This document shows positions 23,129 to 29,276 of a DNA stretch of 35,894 nucleotides, piece by piece. A program made the translations under genes and the position numbers. The notes under the pieces are model-generated. The model searched no databases and was not told where the DNA came from. It worked only from the letters and a program-made list of their open reading frames with translations. The DNA is taken from IMG/VR virus record IMGVR_UViG_3300031553_000017, positions 1-35,894 of that record. One strand, written 5' to 3'. How positions within the stretch are numbered: position 1 is the stretch's first letter; the number at the start of each line of letters is the position of its first letter. Source of the stretch: a virus.

Positions 23129-23492
23129 CGTCGATCTCGATTGACCCGCCATGTTCGATCTTGGTCGCCGCATTCAACCCGAGCAGAGTACAGAGTTCTT
23201 TCTGTGTCGCCAGCGCGGTCTTGTAATCCTGCACGCGCATGTTATTACGGAAAAGCAGCTCGTATCGACGTAGCGCCTTACCCAGTTCGTGCTCATGGTG
23301 CACGGCGGCGGCGTCGGTGATCTGACGGCGCGCGAAGCGGATATCCTTCTCGACTGAGGAATCCGACAGATCGTAGTCTTTCGCAACCTTCTCGATGATC
23401 TCATGTGGCCGCGCGCCGTTGATCAGCATGTCCACCACTGCATTGATACGCACGGCACGTGCTGCCGATGTAGAGCCCACCTTCTTAGGCAC
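23046..23492 (-). CDS. terminase small subunit-like protein, 148 aa
   Basis: Residues 10-70 look like an HTH domain (RAVRINAVVDMLINGARPHE, then DYDLSDSSVEKDIRFARRQI). A helical segment for oligomerisation follows, then ALATQKELCTLLGLNAATKI, which is common in terminase small subunits. Immediate overlap with the large subunit supports the call. It binds the packaging start site on phage DNA. Confidence 0.75.
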   Translation of the reverse strand: MPKKVGSTSAARAVRINAVVDMLINGARPHEIIEKVAKDYDLSDSSVEKDIRFARRQITDAAAVHHEHELGKALRRYELLFRNNMRVQDYKTALATQKELCTLLGLNAATKIEHGGSIEIDDARERIESRIAGIATRIGPEGSTQQPE

Positions 23493-24114
23493 GGGCGGCC
23501 TCCGTCAGCATGTCCTCCATCCACGTGCGGTGGAAGTTGAACACGTTGCGATCATTGACGAGAACGGTCTGCTCAAGGCGGGGATTAGCCGTGAAGTTGG
23601 CACTGCCCTCGATGACGAAGTAGTCGGGTGGCGCGTCTAGTAGCATCACTTTGGCATGATTCTTGAATGCGAGATACCGCTGCCCGCGATCCAGCAGACC
23701 GGCGACAAGCGTATTGCGCACGGCTGGCTTGATTGCCCCAAGACGCATTCCGGTGAGCATTGTGACCGCGCGGATACGACCCGTATCGTAGAGCTCGAAT
23801 AGCTCCAGGACATTCCCGCGATTCAGCGTCCACGTCGAACCATAGAAAGCTTCGGCCGGGCGCGCGAGAAGACTGAGGATGACGGGTGTGAATTGCCAGT
23901 AGTCGAAGTGGCCGTTGGATACGATGTGCCAGGCCTCACCGGGCTGAGGTAGCTCGGTCAGAATCTTCTCTAGCTCCTCTTTCTGGGTTGCACGAATTGT
24001 GCGCGCGCGGGCGTCGCGGCGGAGAATGCGCGCATCCTCGATGATGTGCGGTGTCTCCAGGGCCGGGGCACCGGTCATCCACGATAGGTCGTCAACGCGA
24101 CCGGTATCGGTCAT
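23485..24114 (-). CDS. phospholipase D-like nuclease (single HKD motif), 209 aa
   Basis: The motif H153-x-K155-x4-D160 (KNHAKVMLLD) is followed by EGSANFTANPR at 169-179, the GSxN block of the PLD superfamily. One copy per chain suggests a dimer, as in bacterial Nuc-type nucleases. The rest is alpha/beta with no signal peptide or membrane segment, so a cytoplasmic role on DNA or RNA is likely. It sits just before the terminase genes and overlaps the small subunit by 8 nt, consistent with a role in packaging or end processing. That role is inference. Confidence 0.75.
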   Translation of the reverse strand: MTDTGRVDDLSWMTGAPALETPHIIEDARILRRDARARTIRATQKEELEKILTELPQPGEAWHIVSNGHFDYWQFTPVILSLLARPAEAFYGSTWTLNRGNVLELFELYDTGRIRAVTMLTGMRLGAIKPAVRNTLVAGLLDRGQRYLAFKNHAKVMLLDAPPDYFVIEGSANFTANPRLEQTVLVNDRNVFNFHRTWMEDMLTEAARA

Positions 24115-24144
24115 TGTAGGTCAGCCCCCGATAAGTCGCTCCGC

Positions 24145-24402
24145 TTAGAACCCGCGCCGGCTATCATCCGGCTCCACGGGTTGATCTGTCGCTTCCTTGA
24201 CCTTCGCCAGCACCGTGTTCGCCGCTCCAAGCGCCTGCTCGGTCTTCTGGGTCACCTTGGTGATCGCCTGCCGTCCGGTGATCGCGGTCGCACCCTGGAC
24301 GATCAGCACCGGACCGAGATCGCTGCCGGTGAGCCACAGGATGATCCCGCCGATGATCGAAGCGATCCCGGTGATGTAGGTCTTCTTGCCTGCGAGCGTC
24401 AT
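24145..24402 (-). CDS. small membrane protein (holin-like), 85 aa
   Basis: The start is ATG 24402, after GTACGGAGGTGAC. A hydrophobic part at 8-45 (ITGIASIIGGIILWLTGSDL, then LIVQGATAITG) is followed by a basic/amphipathic segment and a coiled tail (TEQALGAANTVLAKVKEATD). It resembles small phage membrane proteins annotated as holin-like, but another holin-like gene lies beside the endolysin at 5.4 kb, so its role is open. It is the first gene after the 24.66 kb promoter. Confidence 0.65.
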   Translation of the reverse strand: MTLAGKKTYITGIASIIGGIILWLTGSDLGPVLIVQGATAITGRQAITKVTQKTEQALGAANTVLAKVKEATDQPVEPDDSRRGF

Positions 24403-24627
24403 GTCACCTCCGTACATGCACGCCGGGGCCGCCCGTGGTATGAGCAGCCCCGGCTATGAGTCATCGGGTGGGAGTTGAGAGAGGACGTGGCGCGCCCGCC
24501 TGCGATGTCAGCCAACATCGCAGTTCCTGCTCGCTGCCGTTGAAGACGAAGGGGGAACCACGGCAGAACCCGCATTGCCAGACCACTCCCGCAAGCTGGG
24601 TTAGCGCGCCACGCTGTACGCGCCGGT
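24403..24627 (-). promoter_or_regulatory. structured 225-nt 5' leader
   Basis: Between the promoter start (about 24627) and ATG 24402 there is no certain gene but three hairpins. They are CTGCCG/CGGCAG (24534-24539 with 24561-24566), TGCGATGT/ACATCGCA (24501-24508 with 24515-24522) and GCCGGGGC/GCCCCGGC (24422-24429 with 24447-24454). No T-tract follows the last. A long leader before a structural operon suggests control of readthrough or translation. Confidence 0.5.
24461..24586 (-). CDS. possible 41-aa zinc-type peptide in the leader
   Basis: A frame starting at GTG 24584-24586 reads VVWQCGFCRGSPFVFNGSEQ then ELRCWL and ends at TGA 24461-24463. The CxxC and later Cys, and a protein-like composition, suggest coding. 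The frame is open further upstream to the -35 box but has no ATG. The GTG has no well-spaced ribosome binding site. The hairpins in the same stretch may explain the sequence instead. Confidence 0.25.
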   Translation of the reverse strand: MVWQCGFCRGSPFVFNGSEQELRCWLTSQAGAPRPLSTPTR

Positions 24628-24633
24628 AGTCAG

Positions 24634-24662
24634 AGTATAGCGTGCGGAATCTGCCGTGTCAA
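24634..24662 (-). promoter_or_regulatory. consensus sigma-70 promoter for the structural operon
   Basis: TTGACA (24657-24662 on minus) and TATACT (24634-24639) are 17 bp apart. The next stop upstream is at 24685, so the promoter is intergenic. It points into the terminase and head genes. Confidence 0.85.
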
Positions 24663-24684
24663 GTGCGGGATGTGCAGGGAGAAC

Positions 24685-25068
24685 TCAGGGGGAAGTGTCA
24701 GAGGCGGAAGACCGCTGGCGCATGAACTGCTCGGCAGCGCCCTCGGGAAGCCAGATGTCATAGACGCAGACTTGCAGCCAGGGATGGTGCAAGCGGGGAC
24801 CGATTGAAACAACAAATATAGCAGCTTCATCGCAGCCCGTGTGCATGACGGCCATGTCGCGTAGCCAACCGCGAAACCAGACCATATCCCATGCTTTCGT
24901 TACGTCTGTTTCCTTTCCCGGCAACACGATGTCAGCGTAGCCCTCGTCAACCCAGTACCAGGTTTCGAGCCCCAGACCGACATCGGTCCAGGACGCCTGC
25001 TTGATGTGCTCAGACTCGGCCTTTGGCGGATGGTTGGCCCAGTGTTCCGTCATCTGCTCGCCTGTCAT
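24685..25068 (-). CDS. hypothetical protein, 127 aa
   Basis: ATG 25068 opens a Trp-rich protein (TWYWVDEGYADIVLPG, then WDMVWFRGWLRDM) with an FVVSIGPRLHHPWLQVCVYD strand region. It begins two bases after the stop of the gene before it. It is the last gene before the 24.66 kb promoter. No family is recognised. Confidence 0.7.
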   Translation of the reverse strand: MTGEQMTEHWANHPPKAESEHIKQASWTDVGLGLETWYWVDEGYADIVLPGKETDVTKAWDMVWFRGWLRDMAVMHTGCDEAAIFVVSIGPRLHHPWLQVCVYDIWLPEGAAEQFMRQRSSASDTSP

Positions 25069-25069
25069 C

Positions 25070-25393
25070 TCAGGTCCCTTTCGCCTCGCCTACGTTCGGA
25101 TATGGCATCTCGATAAGTTCGGCAAGCAGTCGACCGATAGAGGCGTGAATCGAGGATTGAGGTTCCCCACTATAGATTGTGACCTTACGACCATCCGCTG
25201 TGATTCGCATGTCACCTAGCCCTGCACCGAGACGCACAAGGAGCTCGCCCTCCGCTGAAATGCCTTCCGCAAATTGCACGGTGGTAGTGACCGCACCGGT
25301 AGGCTCATGGATCACCCAGATTCCATCCGTTTCGGTGTAATCGCGCTCTTTGGTGGGCCTGTCTACCGTAATCCTCTCGACTACATGAGTCAT
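25070..25393 (-). CDS. hypothetical protein, 107 aa
   Basis: This starts at ATG 25393 in ATGA overlap. It is a beta-rich N-terminal two-thirds (IWVIHEPTGAVTTTVQFAEG, then MRITADGRKVTIYSG) with a short C-terminal helix. No cysteines and no membrane segment. No family is recognised. Confidence 0.7.
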   Translation of the reverse strand: MTHVVERITVDRPTKERDYTETDGIWVIHEPTGAVTTTVQFAEGISAEGELLVRLGAGLGDMRITADGRKVTIYSGEPQSSIHASIGRLLAELIEMPYPNVGEAKGT

Positions 25394-25647
25394 GCTGCCC
25401 TCCCGGCCAGTTTGACCTGCTGCGTTGCCCGGTGTTTCCGTAGCTCTCGGTTCCGCGCCTGGGCATCGCTATCGCCACGAATCGACACGACGCGCTCGAC
25501 GGTGATGCGCTCGAACCGCCGGTCGATCACCTCGATCTCAGCCGTCCATCGGTGCTCCGGGTTGCGCTTGCACTTCCACCGGCGGCGGCTGTTGGCGCGC
25601 AGGGCGTCGGTCATCAGCCCCTCGCCGCTGCATACAGGGCAGTTCAT
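25390..25647 (-). CDS. NrdR-like zinc-ribbon small protein, 85 aa
   Basis: The chosen start is ATG 25647 (MNCPVCSGEGLMTDALRANS), linked by ATGA overlap to the gene before it. C3 and C6, then C26 and H32 in WKCKRNPEHRW, form a zinc-ribbon plan like the N-terminus of NrdR repressors, followed by an EIEVIDRRFERITVERVV strand-helix. It lacks the ATP-cone domain, so it is a truncated relative at most. It may bind nucleic acid. Confidence 0.6.
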   Translation of the reverse strand: MNCPVCSGEGLMTDALRANSRRRWKCKRNPEHRWTAEIEVIDRRFERITVERVVSIRGDSDAQARNRELRKHRATQQVKLAGRAA

Positions 25648-25868
25648 GGGATCGTCCTCTTTGTTATGCGTTTCCGGATGCGGTCTGCTCGGGCCTGGAA
25701 CCATCGCATGATGCCAATTGCCTCCCACATCGAGAGGCCGTTGGCGCGCTGACTCCGAGTAAGGATGCTTCCGACCTCTTGGTCAAGCTCCTCAAGCTCG
25801 GCAGGGGCGCTCTGCGCTAGTCGCTGTGCGATCCACGCTTCCGCCTCTGCGATGCTATGCCAGGTCAT
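25644..25868 (-). CDS. hypothetical protein, 74 aa
   Basis: The chosen start is ATG 25868 (MTWHSIAEAEAWIAQRLAQS) after AGAGAAGA. The extension to 26000 overlaps the membrane protein gene and is rejected. It is wholly helical and ends in a basic tail (RADRIRKRITKRTIP). No family is recognised. A TATACT lies at 25902-25907 without a matching -35 box. Confidence 0.65.
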   Translation of the reverse strand: MTWHSIAEAEAWIAQRLAQSAPAELEELDQEVGSILTRSQRANGLSMWEAIGIMRWFQARADRIRKRITKRTIP

Positions 25869-25899
25869 AAATCTTCTCTCGTTACGATGACGGTACCAG

Positions 25900-26106
25900 C
25901 TAGTATACCCATTCCCACATGTGCAGCCATCGCCACAGGAAGGGCCAGATCGCATCGACGACGTACAGGATCGCGATGCCGACCACATATGCTGCCACAA
26001 TCGCTGCGACTGCGACCCGCGGTGATCGATCAGCTACCACGTAGGCAACCGCCAGTATCCCCAGCATGATTACGACAGCTATAAAGCCGTACGGTGGTGG
26101 TAGCAT
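25900..26106 (-). CDS. small membrane protein, 68 aa
   Basis: The chosen start is ATG 26106 (MLPPPYGFIAVVIMLGILAV), after GAGGACCGTGGCC. Two hydrophobic segments at about 7-24 and 32-55 are joined by a short basic loop (ADRSPR), and the end is Trp-rich (FLWRWLHMWEWVY). It is a two-pass inner membrane protein of unknown role. Confidence 0.6.
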   Translation of the reverse strand: MLPPPYGFIAVVIMLGILAVAYVVADRSPRVAVAAIVAAYVVGIAILYVVDAIWPFLWRWLHMWEWVY

Positions 26107-26142
26107 GGCCACGGTCCTCGTTGATGTTGTGCCTGCGCTCAA

Positions 26143-26166
26143 CCCGGCCCTCCGTAGAGGGCTGGG
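26143..26166 (-). terminator. stem-loop after the 300-aa gene
   Basis: CCCAGCCCTC and GAGGGCCGGG form a 10-bp stem with one A-C mismatch around TACG, 12 nt after the stop at 26178. No T-run follows on minus, so it is at best a weak or processing site. Confidence 0.35.
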
Positions 26167-26177
26167 CAGAGAGCAGA

Positions 26178-27080
26178 TCAGACTGAGATCGGCACCTGCT
26201 CCAGGTAGCGCCGAACCAAGTCGTCAAACGAGCTATGGATCGTCCCCGCCTGCCATACATCGTGCACGAGCTCGGCTGCACGGTAGGATGTGCCGGGCAC
26301 CTCGTCGTACAGATCGAGCACCTGGCCATGATCAACCAGGACGGGAATACCATAGGAGCTCTCGGCGCGGTCGATCCGCAGGTGCAGGTTCCCACGTCCG
26401 AGTTCGGGCAGGTGGATCGCAATCATGATCGGCCGCTGCGCCTCTCTCTCGCGTGCGGCTTGCCGATCTTTGATGATCTCGCGCTCGCGGCGCTCACGCG
26501 CGTCCTCTCGCTCGGCAGCGCGTTCCCCCTCGATGCGCGCGGTCATATGCGCGATCTCCTCGGCGAGCTCGGCCTGCCATGCGGTCCTGGCGGCATCCCG
26601 GATGATGTCGGCGGCGTCCTGATCGCGGTGGTCGATGATATCGTGTGCGCTCTGCTCAGCGGCCAGAGTATCATACGCCGCCTGCGCCGCCTTGCGCATC
26701 GCTGCCCACCCGCGCGCGACCTCGTCCAGCTGGAGCCCACAGGCTGAGAGCTTCTGTGGTGGTGTCTCCGACGTGAACATCTGCAGCGCCACTCGCCCGG
26801 CTGCGAGCCGCTTGCTCCGGATCGACTCGGCCCAGGCAACCTGACGCTCGGTGCCCTCCAGCCTCGGCAATCCGGCCTTCAGCGCATCGGCAGCCGCCTG
26901 GGCGTTCTCCATGTCGCGTCGCGCCCGCTCCGCCTCGCGCTCCTGCTCCTGCTGCGCCGCGTAGCACTCGGCGCATACGTGGTTCGCCGCCAGCCACTCG
27001 GCGCGCCGGTCGGCGTCGCGGCCGCTCAGGCGATGCATCTCCTCGTGGCCGCAGGCCATTGTGATCGTCGTGCGAGCCAT
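26178..27080 (-). CDS. zinc-motif coiled-coil protein, 300 aa
   Basis: ATG 27080 follows GCGAGGAGGTGC. The N-terminus has C10-G-H12 and later C36-x2-C39 (HVCAECY), a likely zinc site. A coiled-coil region (QQEQEREAERARRDMENAQA) is followed by LEGTERQVAWAESIRSKRLA, a motif seen in small bacterial and phage proteins of unknown function. A long alpha-helical part (170-215) rich in Glu, Arg and Ala comes next. The last 85 residues are a beta-rich domain. The same CGH...CxxC plan occurs in the 135-aa gene at 28077. Function is unknown. Confidence 0.7.
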   Translation of the reverse strand: MARTTITMACGHEEMHRLSGRDADRRAEWLAANHVCAECYAAQQEQEREAERARRDMENAQAAADALKAGLPRLEGTERQVAWAESIRSKRLAAGRVALQMFTSETPPQKLSACGLQLDEVARGWAAMRKAAQAAYDTLAAEQSAHDIIDHRDQDAADIIRDAARTAWQAELAEEIAHMTARIEGERAAEREDARERREREIIKDRQAAREREAQRPIMIAIHLPELGRGNLHLRIDRAESSYGIPVLVDHGQVLDLYDEVPGTSYRAAELVHDVWQAGTIHSSFDDLVRRYLEQVPISV

Positions 27081-27101
27081 TTTCGCGCACCTCCTCGCTA
27101 G

Positions 27102-27143
27102 TCCCTACGCCGCCGGGCTGTCTGCCCGGCCTTGCCACCGGGC
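27102..27143 (-). repeat. leader hairpins with alternative pairing, copy 1
   Basis: GCCCGGC (27124-27130) can pair either with GCCGGGC (27112-27118) or, by its first six bases, with CCGGGC (27138-27143), so the two hairpins exclude each other. The following TCCCTACGCCGCCGG (27102-27116) recurs at 27783-27797, and a 27-bp block (27124-27150) recurs at 27377-27403. It lies between the 69-aa gene and the 300-aa gene. Confidence 0.6.
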
Positions 27144-27148
27144 TGGGG

Positions 27149-27358
27149 TTACTGCTCCTCCGCGCATCCCGGCCAGCCCAGCGCCTTGTTGATTGTGGCA
27201 AACGCAGCGCGGGCTCCGTGTCCCGGTGAATGCACGCCGTGCGTCGTCTGCTCAATCCACGCATCGACCGTCTTGAGGGCGGCTACAAGCTCATCTCCAT
27301 CGACAGGGCCGCGCGGTGCCACGAACTGTGGTCTCGGGTGATCGCTGTACTCAGCCAT
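27149..27358 (-). CDS. hypothetical protein, 69 aa
   Basis: The chosen start is ATG 27358 (MAEYSDHPRPQFVAPRGPVD), after GGAGGAAGG. The longer frame to 27391 is rejected. It is a helix-rich small protein with C-terminal WPGCAEEQ. It is flanked on both sides by copies of the hairpin leader. No family is recognised. Confidence 0.65.
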   Translation of the reverse strand: MAEYSDHPRPQFVAPRGPVDGDELVAALKTVDAWIEQTTHGVHSPGHGARAAFATINKALGWPGCAEEQ

Positions 27359-27376
27359 TAGGGCCTTCCTCCTTGC

Positions 27377-27429
27377 GCCCGGCCTTGCCACCGGGCTGGG
27401 GTTTGCGGCGGGCCGGTACCGCGGCCCGC
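27377..27429 (-). repeat. leader hairpins, copy 2
   Basis: GCGGGCC (27408-27414) pairs with GGCCCGC (27423-27429), and GCCCGG (27377-27382) with CCGGGC (27391-27396). The second hairpin lies in a 27-bp block identical to 27124-27150. It sits just upstream of the ribosome binding site of the 69-aa gene. Confidence 0.6.
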
Positions 27430-27438
27430 TGGCTCACC

Positions 27439-27765
27439 TCAGATGGTCTCCATGCGATCTGGCTCCGGGAGTTGACCGTCAACGCCCATGATGGTCAACA
27501 GCGTCAACTTGATCCGCCCCACCTTTGTCATCTGTTCGCCCTGTGGCGATACAAGCACATGGTACCCCAGCTTGCGGAGTTGCCGCGCTCTTCGTCCAGC
27601 GTCCCTACTCGCCGTCCCGTACCACTCCTGCCGGTACGGGTACGCCGGGGCGACTCCATAGCATGTAATGGGCTTGGTCATGGCCTTCCCTCCCCTGTTG
27701 GGGTTGCTCGTCTCGATGCACGGACCATACTTCGTGCCTGGTGCCGGGATCGTACCTGTTGCCAT
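27439..27765 (-). CDS. hypothetical protein, 108 aa (or 80 aa from an inner start)
   Basis: ATG 27765 has GGAGGGC close upstream and is preceded by the conserved leader. An inner ATG at 27681 has a better spaced site (GGGAGGGAAGG), so two forms or the shorter form only are possible. The shorter part is TKPITCYGVAPAYPYRQEWY then a basic RDAGRRARQLRKLGYHVLVS segment, a probable alpha/beta fold. No family is recognised. Confidence 0.6.
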   Translation of the reverse strand: MATGTIPAPGTKYGPCIETSNPNRGGKAMTKPITCYGVAPAYPYRQEWYGTASRDAGRRARQLRKLGYHVLVSPQGEQMTKVGRIKLTLLTIMGVDGQLPEPDRMETI

Positions 27766-27782
27766 GCCCTCCTCCTTGCTAT

Positions 27783-27846
27783 TCCCTACGCCGCCGGCCG
27801 CTGTGACCGGCCCCGTCGTCTCGGGTGGGGCGTCCGGAGACGCCCC
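27783..27846 (-). repeat. leader hairpins, copy 3
   Basis: GGGGCGTC and GACGCCCC (27827-27834 with 27839-27846) form an 8-bp stem with a TCCG tetraloop on minus. GGCCG and CGGCC form a second small hairpin. TCCCTACGCCGCCGG (27783-27797) is shared with copy 1. It lies upstream of the 108-aa gene. Confidence 0.55.
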
Positions 27847-27860
27847 GCGCACGCTCAGGA

Positions 27861-28058
27861 TCACTCCGGCACCCATATCGTGGTGCCGGGCGATGCCTCT
27901 TCCCAATGCCCTCTGGTACGACGCGGCCGCTTCTGTACGAGTGGTTCCGGTTCTTCTGCGGCCCGTCGTGCTGCCGGTGCATTGGCCCTAATCTGTCGGC
28001 AGAGAACGTTGATAGCTTCCCTGAACGCCGCATCCGCTGCAGCCTGCTTGCGATTCAT
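27861..28058 (-). CDS. small basic protein, 65 aa
   Basis: ATG 28058 follows GGAAGTGGACG, 18 nt after the stop of the 135-aa gene. The N-terminal half is helical (NRKQAAADAAFREAINVLCR), the C-terminal half is rich in Pro, Arg and Glu and probably disordered. No family is recognised. Confidence 0.55.
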   Translation of the reverse strand: MNRKQAAADAAFREAINVLCRQIRANAPAARRAAEEPEPLVQKRPRRTRGHWEEASPGTTIWVPE

Positions 28059-28076
28059 CGTCCACTTCCGATCAGT

Positions 28077-28484
28077 TCAGTCGATGTGCCGACCGATGGG
28101 TGACTCCTCGTATGCCCTCTGGCGACGCTCCTCGTCTGCATCTCTGCGCGCCTGCCGCTCCGCGTCCTCGGCTGCAGCCAGCTCAGGATAGCGCAGCCGC
28201 CAGGCCTTGAGTGCATCCCGCGCCGCATCGCGCGCCGGGAAGTAGCTGCCGGGGTGGTCACGGAGCCGCTCCGCTGCGTCGATCATGCGGCTGATCTCGC
28301 CACGCGCTGCGGTGGGTGACAGCTGCACGAGTGCTGCGGGATACTCAGGGACGCGCTCGTGTTCGGCCGCCGCGTCCTGGGCCGCCTGCTTCGCGATGCA
28401 GTCGTTGCAGGGCCGGTTGGTGGTGTCCAGCTCCCAGTCTTGTCCCTGCCGCGTATGTCCGCAGGTGTAGGTTATCACTTTCAT
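28077..28484 (-). CDS. zinc-motif coiled-coil protein, 135 aa
   Basis: The start is ATG 28484 (MKVITYTCGHTRQGQDWELD), after AAGGAGGGCGAG. The longer frame to 28517 overlaps the promoter and is rejected. C8-G-H10 and C26-x2-C29 form the same motif plan as in the 300-aa gene at 26178. The rest is one long helical Ala/Arg/Glu-rich region. It is the first gene after the 28.55 kb promoter. Confidence 0.7.
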   Translation of the reverse strand: MKVITYTCGHTRQGQDWELDTTNRPCNDCIAKQAAQDAAAEHERVPEYPAALVQLSPTAARGEISRMIDAAERLRDHPGSYFPARDAARDALKAWRLRYPELAAAEDAERQARRDADEERRQRAYEESPIGRHID

Positions 28485-28528
28485 CTCGCCCTCCTTGCTA
28501 GCTCCGTCTGCTACCATCCTCTACATAG

Positions 28529-28556
28529 AGTATACCATATTCCTGGCGGATGTCAA
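28529..28556 (-). promoter_or_regulatory. near-consensus sigma-70 promoter with extended -10
   Basis: TTGACA (28551-28556 on minus) and TATACT (28529-28534) are 16 bp apart, and TGG before the -10 gives an extended -10 element. The start would be near 28522, inside the inverted repeat CTCTA/TAGAG (28519-28530), which could be an operator. It drives the small-gene block 28484-24685. Confidence 0.85.
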
Positions 28557-28590
28557 GAGGTAGATGGCGATTTCTGCGATTTTTCTGTGA

Positions 28591-29097
28591 TTATTTTTCG
28601 GCGGGCGCCGGCAGTGTGGTCGCACGATGGTCCACCCTCCACCATCGGATGTGAGGTGGCGAATCCGGCGTCCGATCGGGCCTCCAAATGACGACTGCGC
28701 TGGGAAATGGAGCACCTGTTTGCCACTGGCTGAAGCGCAGTCGCCGAGGAATGAATCGTATCTCGCTAGCATTGAGCACCCAGGTGCACCACCAGTCCGT
28801 CTCAGTACGCGCGGGAATGAGGCCGACTATCAGTGCACCCCTGGCGGCCTCTTGGCTGGCCTTGCGCACCCAGAGATAGATGCGTCGGCCGTACGGGGGA
28901 TTCATCCAGCAGCGCCGCGGGGCCCACTGCTGCGCGAGTGCATCGTCCTCGCGCGTCCAGAAGTGCGGCAACTTGGCATTATTATCCGACGCGCACACGT
29001 CGATTTCAAGCGCGAACTCGGCCTGTACCGCGTGGAAGAGGGCTGCGGGCGTCTCCCATTCCTCTGTAGTACTCGTGCGTAGGGCATCATGCATCAT
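28591..29097 (-). CDS. Dam-type phage DNA N-6-adenine methyltransferase, 168 aa
   Basis: The start is ATG 29097 in ATGA overlap (a second ATG follows at once). EEWETPAALFHAVQAEF begins the family pattern. DVCASDNNAKLPHFW is the AdoMet-binding part, NPPYG (66-70) the catalytic motif, and LIPARTETDWW, then RFIPRRLRF and APFPSAVVIW, the rest of the Dam-like phage family. It methylates adenine in DNA, likely to evade restriction. No nuclease partner is seen, so it is an orphan. Promoter-free; read from upstream genes. Confidence 0.92.
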   Translation of the reverse strand: MMHDALRTSTTEEWETPAALFHAVQAEFALEIDVCASDNNAKLPHFWTREDDALAQQWAPRRCWMNPPYGRRIYLWVRKASQEAARGALIVGLIPARTETDWWCTWVLNASEIRFIPRRLRFSQWQTGAPFPSAVVIWRPDRTPDSPPHIRWWRVDHRATTLPAPAEK

Positions 29098-29276
29098 ATG
29101 GCTTTCTCGGCGACCGGCAATCCGCACCATGTCGGCACGCGGTCCATCTCCTCCGGCCAGATACTGGCCTGCCGATTCGACAGCGGCGGGTGACTGTCCG
29201 GGCACGCACAGCGGCCCATCTGTAGCCAGGGGCAGTCCCGACAGCGTGTGATACGCATATTGAGCAGCCTATCCAT
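29094..29276 (-). CDS. small cysteine-rich protein, 60 aa
   Basis: The frame from ATG 29276 overlaps the DUF5131 stop by 8 nt. An inner ATG at 29258 (MRITRCRDCPWL) is an alternative, and neither has a strong site. C12-x2-C15 and C23-x-C25 with a later C51 suggest a small metal-binding protein. No family is recognised. Confidence 0.55.
   Translation of the reverse strand: MDRLLNMRITRCRDCPWLQMGRCACPDSHPPLSNRQASIWPEEMDRVPTWCGLPVAEKAI

Noticed and set aside
3855-24590. CTTGCGGGAGTGGT shared (14 nt) by the regions near 3865 and 24590
   Set aside because: A 14-nt match is expected by chance in a sequence this long, and the flanks do not match.
25902-25907. TATACT box as a promoter for the 74-aa gene
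   Set aside because: No acceptable -35 box at 16-18 bp, and the bases are the end of the membrane protein gene (GTATACTAG), so the match is likely by chance.
28591-28620. Terminator after the Dam-type gene
   Set aside because: There is a GC-rich segment (GCCGGCGCCCGCC) but no convincing stem with a T-run on the minus strand.
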